A DNA stretch of 64,000 nt from Allium sativum (lineage: Eukaryota > Streptophyta > Magnoliopsida > Asparagales > Amaryllidaceae). The notes below the pieces were generated by a model. That model was not told the DNA's origin. It ran no database searches and was given only the letters and a program-made list of their open reading frames with translations. Shown piece by piece: positions 1 through 10,140 of this stretch. Position numbers and translations under genes: made by a program. The number at the start of each line of letters is the position of its first letter. Position 1 is the stretch's first letter. Where the stretch lies: NCBI GenBank assembly GCA_030737875.1, contig CM060912.1, positions 127,977,993-128,041,992 of the forward strand. The letters run 5' to 3'.

Positions 1-1
1 T

Positions 2-256
2 CATGTTTCCCAACTAAGGAAGTTCGTGCACGACCCAGATATGACTATTTCATCTGATCAGTTAGAGGACTTCGAAGTGGAACCCGAGGTAGTTGGGAAC
101 CGCAAGCCGATTCGTATTGTCGAGCACGATATGAAGCAACTTCGAAGGAAGGCGGTGAAGCTAGTCAAGGTTCAGTGGGGTGAGAACGAGAATGACTGTA
201 CCTGGGAGACAGAGGAGAGCATTAGGAAGACGTATCCAGAACTCTTTGCCTGGTAA
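2..256 (+). CDS. Chromovirus integrase C-terminus with chromodomain (5' end outside window)
   Basis: The frame is open from base 2 and ends at TAA 254-256. It begins HVSQLRKFVHDPD, the usual junction between the integrase C-terminal domain and the chromodomain in plant Ty3/gypsy chromoviruses. The chromodomain core follows: KLVKVQWGENEND, then CTWETEESIRKTYPELFAW, with the conserved W and the E-x-W/TWE pattern. In the family this domain tethers integrase to methylated-histone chromatin. There is no start because the polyprotein begins before the window. The same region of the minus-strand copy at 36700-37199 carries a stop and an indel, so this copy is the better preserved. A polypurine tract and an LTR follow directly, as expected for the end of pol. 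Confidence 0.9.
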   Translation, partial: HVSQLRKFVHDPDMTISSDQLEDFEVEPEVVGNRKPIRIVEHDMKQLRRKAVKLVKVQWGENENDCTWETEESIRKTYPELFAW

Positions 257-400
257 GATTTTCTTTGCGATTTAGTTATTCCGCATGCTAAGATAGACTT
301 GTTTTGCTTGTTTTGCATGTTTTATTGTTGTTTTATGGCTGATAGGCATGCGGGACCCTTGTGTGTGTTTTGATTAGGGAATTTCGGGGACGAAATTTCT

Positions 401-421
401 TAAGGGGGGGGGGGGGGGGAA
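401..421 (+). promoter_or_regulatory. Polypurine tract of the plus-strand chromovirus, with a 17-G run
   Basis: AA, then 17 consecutive G (403-419), then AA, directly before the LTR start TGTAACAATCC at 422. It primes plus-strand DNA synthesis. It is preceded by GGGGACGAAATTTCTTAAGG, the usual pre-PPT motif of Tekay/Del chromoviruses. The minus-strand copy (36546-36561) has AAGGGGGAAGAA, so the long G run is peculiar to this copy or is a sequencing artefact. Confidence 0.85.
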
Positions 422-1437
422 TGTAACAATCCGCATTCTACGCATCGGAGGATCGTAGAATATTTATTTCTTTCCCATATAAAGTCGTATGGTCATGTAA
501 CTTTGGGAAACAACCATTAGAGTCATTTCCCATGTTCATGATTTTTGCCGATTTTTGAATGACCGTTTTGCCCCTAGACGATCTTGTTTCGGCCATAACT
601 TTTGATTGTAAAGGAATTTTGACCTGAAACCACTTCCATTAGATTCGTTTGATGGTTTACCTTTCCGTAGAGTGGTCACATGTGAGAAACGGACTTACCG
701 TTTGGGAGATATGGCTGAAATGAGGTTTGGAAGGTGAAAAACTGCTTAACCGGGCGAAATAGGGTGATTAGTAAATGGGCCCATAACCCATTTCGGGATT
801 AGGGTTATGGGGAGACTGAAATGAGTTAGGGTTTCATTCCATCTCAGTTTTCTAGCCTACACTTACCTCTTAGAACCCTAAAAATGGCCTCCAACCTCTA
901 AATCACCTCCAAATCACCTTCTAATCAAGGATTAAGCTTAGCAACATCAAATCAAGGGAGATCTTCACCAAATCAAGGTTTGAGCGGTTGTTTAGCATTG
1001 ATATTCACGCCCAAACAGAGAATCATTTCAGTTTGAGGTTTTATTTGTGGCTAAGGTGAGTGATTTGCATAGTTCCTCACTAATTATGGTTAATTAAGGT
1101 TAATTAGTGTTAATTAGCGAATTTAAACAAGATAAAATTCTGGAAAAATATTTATAAAATTCGAAATGATGTCTTAGACCTCTGATATGAATTTGGGTTA
1201 ATTTGGTTAAGTTTTGCTAATCAAATCATTAGTTTCACCTAAACATGCTTAAGGGAAAATATGGGGTTTTGGCTATGTTTGATCCATTTTAACCTATCAT
1301 ATTGTTGTTTTGGTGTTTGTGGTTGATTATACATGTTGCTATGACTGTATGGTATGCTTTGTGATTGATTAGAATAGTTGGAATGCTCGAAAACGCTGTC
1401 GAGTGGCGTAAACTGCTTGTTGGAAAAAGTGCAGGAA

Positions 1438-1800
1438 GACACCCGAACCGGATCGGATCGGTTAGGAGGACCCGAACCGAACCATTACAACGCCCTTCCC
1501 CACAATAGCTCTCGTACCCGATCCGCTCTCGAACTTCACACCCTGATCCGATCAGAGGAGGGCAACATGAACTGGGGAAGCTCCGATCCACTTGCACCTC
1601 TCGTGGCATGCAGCACTCCGATCTGACCCGCATGGCCACCTCCGAACCGAACCGACGCATGGTGATTGGACTTGAAGAACCCGACCCGATCCACCAGGGG
1701 TGATGTCTGCCGATCCGATCCAGTACAGAAGGAGCATTCTGATCCGAACCGAACTGATGATTAGGGGGGAGATCCGAACCGATCCGGTGATGACCAATAA
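1438..1800 (+). repeat. Degenerate GATCCGAACCG short-repeat block in chromovirus LTR
   Basis: GATCCG, CCGAACCG and GGATCGG units recur many times with irregular spacing. The block is GC-richer than its surroundings. The same block occurs reversed in the minus-strand LTRs near 35090-35520 and 42400-42820, so it is part of the family and not a local expansion. The unit number differs between copies. Confidence 0.75.
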
Positions 1801-1989
1801 CCCGAGATGCAAAGGTAGTCCAAATGGAAGTTAGAGCTCAGGATCCTGTCGGGAACCAATGAGATCACTTCATGGTTGGACTTTGCTGCGGGACGTGTGC
1901 TAAGGAGTTGTCGACGTTCATAACTTCGATTCACCACTGAAAATGAATGATGGGCTACTTATCACTACAGTAGAGTCACTATGACTCGA

Positions 1990-2275
1990 GGGGCAAGGTG
2001 ATGGTAGCAAGACTACGTTATCAGTGCAGTAGAGTCATTATGACTCGAGGGGCAAAGTGATCGTAGTAAGACTATGAGCCAGCGTAGATGGGGTGAATAA
2101 CTCCATGGGGCAAGTGGACATAGTAAAGGATTGGTAAGGCTTTGAGCCAGCGCAGATGGGGTGTACAACTCCATGGGGCAAGTGGACATAGCGAAGGATT
2201 AATGGCTATGTATCAGTGCAGTGAAGCCATTTATGACTTTATGGGGCAAGGTGATCATAGCAAAGTATTGGGGTG
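1990..2275 (+). repeat. Tandem array of about 58-68 bp units in chromovirus LTR
   Basis: A GGGGCAA core recurs at 1990, 2049, 2107, 2175 and 2243, flanked by variants of ACTCCATGGGGCAAGTGGAC and AGTGCAGTAGAGTCA. Two sub-types (GACTCGAGGGGC and CTCCATGGGGC) alternate in blocks. The array is present reversed in the minus-strand LTRs near 34740-34930 and 42040-42240. Its position in the middle of the LTR suggests a U3 or R enhancer-type array, which is inference. Confidence 0.75.
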
Positions 2276-3059
2276 ATCGAAGTGGTGAATATCGTATGCT
2301 TTACGCACTGAGTGAGAGATGTGAGAATGGTTGCTATGCTTGATTGTTTGCCATCACTATGACATGCACACCCCCACCCCCATATCTTTACACCATATGT
2401 TAGTGGCACCTTAGAGTGTTGTACAGTATGCAGTGCTAACTCTTTGGTTGCAGGTCCAGGTTCAGGTATGGTTTAGTATACCTGTTATTGTTCTGTTTAG
2501 ATGCTTATCGCTCGTACCAAACTTTTGTCTGACCCAAAGTTTTATGTCTCTTCTTATTACTCTGGGTGCTCACACGATCATACTAGAGACATGTTAGCTG
2601 GTGATGTGCGAGTAGCTGATTCGGAGACGAGCAGGAGGCTCCTACGTATGATATATACATATATTCTCCCTGTGTCGTTGGTGGTCGCTACTTGGGCATT
2701 AGTAGTGTACCTTCCTTATCTTGCTTTTGCTTTTTAAGACAATATTTTGAAGTTGTAATAAGCTGTATTTTGGATTTCCGCTGCTATGATAATTAGTACT
2801 AGTTTTCAGCTTATGCACTGTCTCCCCTGTTTTATGTCAAGTATGTTGTTATTATATTTTGTTTTATGAGCTGTGAGACATTCTACAGGTTCTTTGCTGA
2901 TTCTTCGTCTTCTTTCTTTTCTTCTGACGACCGTCCCGTGCTAACTGGACATGTGTACAGCGCACCTTTGGAGTAAATGTCAGTTGGTGCGGGGCAGGCC
3001 GTCACAAAATTGGTGATGTCCAAAGATCAGAATAAACATACTCAATTAGGGCAATACAC

Positions 3060-3905
3060 ACAATAGAGGAAGTAGAAAAATAAAGTTTATGACTTTTATT
3101 TTAAGCACATGAATTGAAATCTAAAGTGGAGATACTAGGAACTTGAAATTTAGTTTCAGAAACAATTTGACTAAAAAAATACGAGACATCTTCCCTAAAT
3201 GATGATCCCAATCAGGTGAACTTGTTGTGCTTGTGTAGACTGTAGGGGTTGTGGATTTGAGCTCATAAATGTCTGCTACAACCAACCCCTATAATAGAGA
3301 TTTCCCCATTTTGAGATCCTTCACATGACAAGAGGTGGAAGAAAAGACAATTGAGATATTTTTATCATGACAAAGTTGAGAAACAGAAATTGTATTTTTA
3401 AACATGGCAGGACAACTAAGACATTATTTAGTTTGAGTGATGATAAAAAACAAGAACCATCATGAGTGATTTAATGGCCCTTGCCATCACCGACGATCAG
3501 CTCTTCGGTTCCAACATAAGTAGCATGGAGGGATAGATTGTTCAGATCTTTCGTGATGTGGTGGGAAGCACCACTATCGAGAAGCCATGTTAAAGAAGAT
3601 GAAGAGGCAGAGGGATTTTCGATGTTTTCTTGAGATTTTGGTGTGAATCGGTTAAACGGAGGTTGATAATTTAAAGCAAGAGGAATTTCATTAGGAAACT
3701 TTTTCTTAAATAAAGGACAATGAGCCATCACATGTCCTTGTACTCGGCACCATTGATATTTTCCTAGAAAAATTTAGAGCTTAGTGGGATCACTGCCATT
3801 AGAAATCTGATAGGATGAAATTTGGTTAATTAGATCCATTGAACAAGAGGGAGTTGAACTATTTAGGATCAGAGCTTTAATACCTTGAATAAAGTTGAAG
3901 AGAAT
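3060..3905 (-). pseudogene. Ty1/copia gag-protease-GAG_pre-integrase relic (copia F)
   Basis: Reading the minus strand, a degenerate zinc knuckle (YQWCRVQGHVMAHC, first Cys replaced by Tyr) leads into a protease with WLLDSGASHHIT, where DSG is the active-site motif of plant copia proteases. This is followed by LIVGDGKG. After a stop, the frame continues ITHDGSCFLSS, LNNVL and, after a frameshift, VADIYELKS and DWDHHLGKMS, matching the pre-integrase domain. The copy carries at least three stops and one or two frameshifts and is cut at 3006 by the chromovirus LTR. Family recognition is firm. The exact lineage is not determined. Confidence 0.85.
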
Positions 3906-3949
3906 GATACTTTTCCATTCAGTAATCACAAATATATATAGTTACAAGA

Positions 3950-4340
3950 TATCATGCAGTCATACGTACTGCTGCAATTATTGAATAATATCATAACGAT
4001 ATTTACATTATTTCCACATATTATGGCATACCATTTATATGTACTGCTACAGTTATGGAATAATATCATACTAATATTTATATTATTTCCAAATATTATG
4101 GCATACCATTTATATGTACTGCAACAATTATGGAATAATATCATAATGATATTTACATTATTCCCTCATATTATGGCATACCATTTATATGTACTACTGT
4201 AGTTATGGAATAATATCTTAATGATATTTATATTATTTCCTCATATTATAACATACCATTTATATGTACTTCTACAATTATGGAACAATATCATAATGAT
4301 ATTTATACTACTTCTTCATATTATGGCATACCATATTATT
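3950..4340 (+). repeat. 75-bp minisatellite, five units plus a partial
   Basis: The GGCATACCATTTATATGTAC start recurs at 4025, 4100, 4175 and (as AACATACC) 4250 and 4325, exactly 75 bp apart. The first unit begins near 3950. Units differ by roughly 5-15% by eye. Because 75 is a multiple of 3, short repeated open frames appear on both strands (3954-4202 plus, 3926-4144 minus). These are a consequence of the period and I do not call them genes. The array lies between the copia F LTR and its gag relic, where 5' leader and gag sequence would be expected. Confidence 0.93.
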
Positions 4341-4353
4341 AACACCAAAAGTA

Positions 4354-4899
4354 TGTACAACACTCAAAGAATGAATTTGTAGAGATGTAAATGATTATAG
4401 ATAAATAAAAAATGCAAAAAAGAGCGATCACACACAGATTTATAATAGCTCGACGTTAACGAGCCTACGTCCACTTTACAATTCGTCTTGTATCAAATAA
4501 GCTATTACAGTCGAACAGTTACAATGGTGATATAATCAAAGAAGGATGCTAAAAATCCAAAAGTCCCTCTTCTAAGTCCAAAACGTGTATTTATAGATGA
4601 TTCAGTGCTTGTATTGGCTGGGATACGTGCCATTTGATCCTAGTTAATAGGAGAACATGAAGAAACGCTCTAGTCCTCAAGAATCGACATGATTTGAATA
4701 GGTATTGGACCCAGTCTATTCGGATGGCTTCGAATGATCAATACTAAATGTGAGGTATTCTTTGTGTTGATATTTTGCTTTGGCCAAATCTAATCTTGGT
4801 TCGGTTGGTTTGACCGCTGCGGGTTTCGGCTTGGGCTTCTTTGATACGAGTCCATAATTTCGATGACCCTTGATGGCTTTGTCAAAAGGCCCATCAACA
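4354..4899 (-). repeat. Ty1/copia F 5' LTR (minus orientation)
   Basis: On the minus strand the sequence starts TGTTGATGGGCC (at 4899) and ends GAGTGTTGTACA (at 4354), about 546 bp with TG...CA ends. It contains TATAAATACACG near 4590, a likely TATA box, and GTGGACGTAGGC downstream, a motif typical of plant copia LTR R/U5 regions. It precedes the gag-protease relic in the correct order. The sequence after it (CTTTTGGTGTTAATA) is at best a very degraded primer site. Confidence 0.7.
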
Positions 4900-5358
4900 C
4901 ATAGGTAGGGATTACCTTAGAATATGCCAGTCCTTATCAGAAAAATCTATTAATTTGTTATCCATTTTGTAATTTATGCATAATTTGATAATTTTTGTAT
5001 CTTAAAAGGCAATGATTACAATAGAGATCCCTTTTCCATAGGAAAAATTGAAGTTTGATGAGAATGTAGTGCTGAGAACTAATTGTTCGGGCCAATGAAG
5101 AAATTTAACATGAATTTTTCACAAAATATACAGATAATCAAACATTCTTGCATAACCGATAGCGATGGATGTAGAATTCTTTTTTTCTTCGTTATTAATG
5201 TAACTTAAGAAATGAGATTCAGTGTTTTAGTTGTTATGTGTGGTAGCAGCCTAAGAAAATTATCGTATTATGTAGTTTTTGGCTAGTCAAAGACATATCA
5301 AGGTTTGATCAATAAACAAATTTATCTATTTTATTGTTTCCTTATTGTCTATTTTATT
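4900..5358. other. AT-rich stretch with no recognisable feature
   Basis: No convincing open frame, repeat or retroelement motif is visible. It separates the two copia F LTR copies and may be the genomic flank of the first copy or a decayed insertion. Confidence 0.5.
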
Positions 5359-5645
5359 GTGCCATTCGATACTAGTTAATCGGAGAACGTAAAGAAACAA
5401 TCTAGTCCTTAAGAATCAACATGATTTGAATAGGTATTGACAAGTGGAAATTGATCCAGTCTATTCGGATGGCTTGGAATGATCAATACTGAACGTGAGC
5501 TATTCTTTGGGTTGATATTTTGCTTTGGACCAGATCTAATCATGACTCGGTCGATTTGACCGCTGCGGGTTTCGGCTACGGATTCTTTGATACGAATTCA
5601 TAATTCCAATAAGCCTTTATGGCTTTGCCAAAAGGCCCATCAACA
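5359..5645 (-). repeat. Partial second copia F LTR (3' LTR type)
   Basis: It is similar to 4628-4899 over its whole length: shared GTGCCATT..GATACTAGTTAAT, ATGATTTGAATAGGTATTG, GACCGCTGCGGGTTTCGGCT and AAAGGCCCATCAACA. On the minus strand it starts TGTTGATGG directly after a polypurine tract, which makes it a 3' LTR. It lacks the promoter-distal half of the first copy. It may belong to a second copia F insertion or to the same one after rearrangement. Confidence 0.75.
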
Positions 5646-5660
5646 CTTTTCCCCCTAAAG
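5646..5660 (-). promoter_or_regulatory. Polypurine tract of copia F
   Basis: Minus-strand CTTTAGGGGGAAAAG directly precedes the LTR start TGTTGATGG at 5645. This is the normal position of the plus-strand primer. Confidence 0.7.
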
Positions 5661-5734
5661 TATGTTGCGTTGGAAACGGGGCAAGCTTTATAATTATTCC
5701 CTCGGTTATTTTTCCATATGAGCAAAAGAGTCAC

Positions 5735-5812
5735 CTATAGGTCGATTCGGGCAACCCCATCGTGAGCCTCGTAAACCAGAGCTGGCTTATTGAATGCCTT
5801 GGTGAAAGGTTT
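5735..5812 (-). pseudogene. Possible copia RNase H C-terminal tail
   Basis: The minus strand reads FTKAFNKPALVYEAH and then DGVARIDL before a TAG stop, about 75 bp upstream of the polypurine tract. The FTKA/LTKA start is where copia RNase H domains end in this position. The stretch is short and the rest of the domain is missing because copia G inserted at 5826/5827. The assignment rests mainly on position. Confidence 0.4.
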
Positions 5813-5826
5813 CTATGGTTAATCTA

Positions 5827-5843
5827 TGTAGCGGATAAACACT
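5827..5843 (-). repeat. Terminal 17 bp of the copia G 3' LTR, cut off by element A
   Basis: Plus-strand TGTAGCGGATAAACACT, which on the minus strand ends the LTR as ...TCCGCTACA. The last five bases, ACACT, are the left target duplication of element A (5839-5843) and are repeated at 18901-18905. The LTR resumes at 18906. Confidence 0.65.
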
Positions 5844-6989
5844 TGTAACAACCCTGGATTTTGGAGCCAATTTAAAATTTATTTTAGGTGATTTTAATGA
5901 GTTTTGATATTTAAAATAATCTATTTTAAATAATAATGATCACAAATTTGATTCAAATCGAAGTTAGAATGAATAATTTAATTTTAATTATAAAAAGAGT
6001 TAGAAATAGCGCGGTAGTTTGAAAATTCAAACTTGAACTTTGACTGACCGTACAGGATGCAAAATTTAACGGATTTTAGTGAAACCAAAAATATTAGAAT
6101 CTATTTAAAAATATCTTTCCAACGAATCCAAAAAATCGAAATTTCATCGCGGAAATCAAAAGTTATGGCCAATTCAATTTTTAGAAAGGTCGCTAAGTAA
6201 TTTGCATAGGTCAATAATGCTACTTTTTGCATATAAAGGAATTTCGACTCGAAACCACTTCCATTGAGTTCGAAGTGATGTTTCTGCATTGAAAAACAGT
6301 AAACACTTATATATTTCGAGTTTCGAAAATTATTTGTTTAAAAATGTATTTTTCATATTAAATATACTGGCCTTAAAAATTGTTATTTTTCAAAAAGTCT
6401 CAGAGTTCAACGAAATAAATTTTGTTGGATTCGTATCATCAAAAAAAAGTTAAAAATGATTTTTTGGTAATTTTTAGAATTAAAATATAATTATAATTGA
6501 TTTTTCAGTGTAAACGGGCAAATTTTTTACTTTAAAAATTCATTAAAAATCCATATGGGCTCAGAATTGAAAGAAATAAATTTTCATATGTCCACAGCAT
6601 CAAAACATAGCTAAATATATTTTTTCGAGAATTTTTGAAGTTAATTTGTGACCTCGGTGAATTTTCACGTACGGTACACATTAAAATATTAATAAAATAA
6701 TGTAATTATTCCAAAACTCATAACAGGCCTCGGAATTGGACCTCGGGACATAGCCCATTGCGATCAGAAGGTGTCAAAACCTTAAGAACGACAGTAAGCA
6801 GGCCTGAATCGGAGTTCGGACCAAAACGGACTAATTAAATTATTAAATAATGATTAGGAAAACCTAATATAATATTATAAAACCCGAAATCACTGTTCAT
6901 CGTCCTCAAAAAGCCGTCATTTGCTGAGCCGCAAACCCATCATGGCCGAAATATTCAAACTTCGATTTCTCTCTCATTTTTCAATGAAA

Positions 6990-7200
6990 TTTAGCGTGTG
7001 AGTACCCGTTTCGAAGCTCTTCCCGAGCTCTTTCTTCTCCGACAAGAATCACCTCGAACCGTGCCTCGACGAAGCCGCTAGAGCCCCGCACACAGCCGTC
7101 GTTCGCGCCTCCCCCGGGCCCGCCGCCGAGTGCCCCCACCTTCTGGCCGATCATAGGTCTCTCCAAGCTCTTCCACCTCCAACAAACGGTTCGTCATTTC
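6990..7200 (+). other. GC-rich leader-like zone of the A LTR
   Basis: A CT-rich run (TTCGATTTCTCTCTCATTTT) leads into GC-rich, CCG/GCC-rich sequence about 1.2 kb from the LTR start, followed at 7420 by a possible splice donor, CACGGTGAGAAT. B (about 20985-21240), C (about 53560-53860) and D (about 58200-58480) have the same arrangement at a similar distance from the start. It looks like a transcribed 5' leader or first exon. That is inference, and no protein is apparent. Confidence 0.5.
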
Positions 7201-7814
7201 ATCGACCGTAGCTCCGGCAATTTGAAAACAAAGATTTGAACACTTTCCTAAAGGTAAAAGCTTCAGATTTTGTAACGCTTATAGACGTCGCTGTGCAAGT
7301 TGTTAAAAGCCTGAATTTGATTTTTCATATGAATTTGTATTCGAACCATTCCAGATCTGAAATCACTTTGAACTCGAACACCAAACCTGATCGAACCTGA
7401 ATCATCTCCTCTGACCAAACACGGTGAGAATTTTATTTTTAAATTTAATTTAATTATTTAATTATTATTTGCATGGTTGTTGATCGTAGATTTAAAAAGA
7501 CATGATATTTAGAACATGTATCTGAACTATTCACCCCGTATGTTGTTGAATCTTAATTGCTTAGAACGACATGAGATTAGATCTGAAATTTTAAGGTTTA
7601 AGTTTGAATTAAGAATTAATTAAAATTAATTAATTATGTGTTATTTGTTTAACCATGCTATGTTGATTTTGCATATGCTGTGTGAAATCCCATCTTGCAA
7701 ATTACTTCGATGTTAGTTATTGTATCTGATCCCGTTGTTGTGTCTGGATGTTGTTATGTGACTTGTGATGAAATTTACATTCTCTTTTTATGTAAAATGG
7801 AAATAGAGAAAAAA

Positions 7815-10140
7815 AAAATAACATTTATTTTGATGTTAATAGGAAGTAAACTCACTGCATGTAAATTAACATTTTTAATGTTAATAATATAAAATTCAAC
7901 CACAGGATGCAATTAACAATTTTTTTTATGTTAATATTAATGAGAAATTTTATCATGGGATGAATTACCATTATTCTAAATGTTAATATTAATAGTAATG
8001 TTAATATTAAAAAAAGTAATTTGACCACAGTATGTTATTAACATTTCTAATGTTAATATTAAAAAAAGTAATTTGACCACAGTATGTTATTAACATTTCT
8101 AATGTTAATATTAAAAAGTAATTTGACCATAGTATGTTATTAACATTTCTAATGTTAATATTAAAAAGGTAATTTGACCATAGTATGTTATTAACATTTC
8201 TAATGTTAATATTAAAAAGTAATTTGACCACAGTATGTTATTGACATTTCTAATGTTAATATAAAAAGTAATTTAACCGCATGGAGGACATTAACATTTT
8301 TAATGTTAATATTAAAAAGAATAACACCGTAGGGTAAGTTAACATTTTTGTTGATGTTAAAAATAAGAATTTACATTGTATGAGTAATTTATTTTGGTGT
8401 TAACAATAAGTAATTTACTATGCATGAAAATTAACAATTTTTAATGATTAAAAAGAAATTTCACCGTAGGATGAAATTAACATTTTTAATGTTAATATTA
8501 TGAAAATTATTACATAGGACAAAATTAACATTTTATTTAATGTTAATAATGAGTAATTTCACCGCATGCATAAATTTACATTATTTTCAATGTAAATTAA
8601 ATAGTAAATTTAACCGTAGGATGCTATTAACATTTTTAATGTTAATATAACACTATGGGTTGTCATTAACATTTTTAATGTTAATATTTAAGAGGAATCC
8701 AACCATAGGATTTGTTAACATTATTTTTAATGTTAATACATGAAAATATCACCGTAGGAAGATTTACATCATTTTTTAATGAAATAAAAGAATGGATTTC
8801 ACATTGTAATTAGAGAGTGAAAATTTACATTTTTCCTAATGTAAATATGTATGAATTTCACCGTGTGTACATTTTACATTATTTTTAATGTGAATTATAT
8901 AGTAATTACAACGTAGGATAATTTTTCATTATTTTATGATTGAAAATAAAAGTCAATCTTTTTATGATTGAAGGTAAAAGTCAATCTTTTTATGATTGAA
9001 GATAAAAGTCAATATTTTTATGTTGAAAACAAAAAGACAACATTTTTATGTTGAAAGTAAAAAGACCATCTTTTTATGTTGTAAATAAAAAGACAACAGT
9101 TTTATATTGAAAGTAAAAAGACCATCTTTTTATGTTGTAAATAAAAAGACAACATTTTTATGTAGAAATTAAAAAGACCATCTTTTTATGTTGTAAATAA
9201 AAAGGCAACATTTTTAAGTTGAAAATAAAAAGACAATATTTTTATTGTAAATAAAAAGATGGAAATTTGACGATGTAAATAAAAAGACAATCTTTTTGAA
9301 ATTAAAATAAAAAGATGAGTTTTTACGGTGAATATAGAAGAAGTTGATATTTTTGCATCGTAAAGAAAGAAAATATCATTTTTATATGATAAAATAGAAA
9401 AGATAATATTTTTACATTGTAAAATAGAAAAAAAATATCATATTTTTACATTGTAAAATAGGAAAGATAATATTTTTATATTGAAAAATAAAAGGGATAT
9501 TTTTACATTATAAAGAGAAAAAGTTGACATCTTTACATCGTAAACATAAAAGTGAATATTTTTACATTGTAGGTAAAGGAATGAAACTTTATGATGTAAA
9601 ATAAATTGCATCGTCATTTGAAGTAAAAGAATGAATTTTTGGCATGTGAAATAAATAATATTTTTATATGTTATGTATGAATGAATTTACATTGTATGAA
9701 ATAAATAATATTTTTATATGTTATTTATGAATGAATTTAGACCGCGTGAAATAAATTGCATTTTTACATGTAATTTATGAATGAATTTTCATCGTAAGGA
9801 ATAAATTACATATTATTATGTAAATTATGAATGAATTTAACCCGCATGAATGAAATTTCATTTTATTCTATGAAATGAATGTATGGATTTACATTGTAAA
9901 CAAAGATTACATCTTTATAATAAGAATAAAAAGTAGGATTTACATTGTAAGTAAAATTTATATCTTTATATGTAATTAAGAATGATGAATTATAAATTAC
10001 ATTTTTCATGTAAGAATGGAATTAAAAGAAGGAATTGGACGAGGAAATATAATTTACATTTTACCGTAAATTAAAAGAAATTAAAGGAATTAAAAAGGAA
10101 GAATTCATCATTCAAGTATGATTCACATTTTCCTGTATAA
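7815..10140 (+). repeat. Array of several dozen short palindromes (hairpin modules), left LTR of A
   Basis: Consecutive modules of roughly 45-65 bp each hold a short inverted repeat plus a spacer. The most regular part (8016-8267) has starts of GTAATTTGACC at 8016, 8068, 8118, 8169, 8219 and 8268, each followed by ATTAACATT-TCT-AATGTTAAT. Further on the stems change but remain paired: AATTTACATT/AATGTAAATT (8573-8598), ATTTACATT/AATGTAAAT (8823-8846), GATTGA/TCAATC and CAACAT/ATGTTG (about 8940-9250), TTACATA/TATGTAA (9806-9823), TTACAT/ATGTAA (9997-10013). Spacers often contain ACCGTAGGATG or ACCACAGTATG. The whole array recurs in the right LTR. Confidence 0.9.

Larger units (their letters stand above)
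422..3006 (+). repeat. 3' LTR of plus-strand chromovirus (Tekay/Del-like)
   Basis: The LTR starts TGTAACAATCC directly after the polypurine tract and ends GGCCGTCACA, giving about 2585 bp with TG...CA termini. It is homologous end to end with the LTRs at 41281-43851 and 31147-36545 on the other strand. It carries a possible splice donor GGCTAAGGTGAGTG near 1050, a GATCCGAACCG-rich block and a tandem array. Short open frames inside it (for example 1289-1660 antisense and 2501-2737) have no recognisable product. The 5' LTR lies outside the window, so the target duplication cannot be checked. The right flank is copia integrase sequence. Confidence 0.88.

Noticed and set aside
3926..4202. Repeat protein with 25-residue units
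   Set aside because: The 75-bp minisatellite gives open frames on both strands by period alone. Hydrophobic low-complexity product with no start context.
8016..8267. CRISPR-like array of about 50-bp repeats
   Set aside because: Spacers are not unique, the units are AT-rich tandem copies inside a plant LTR, and there are no cas genes.
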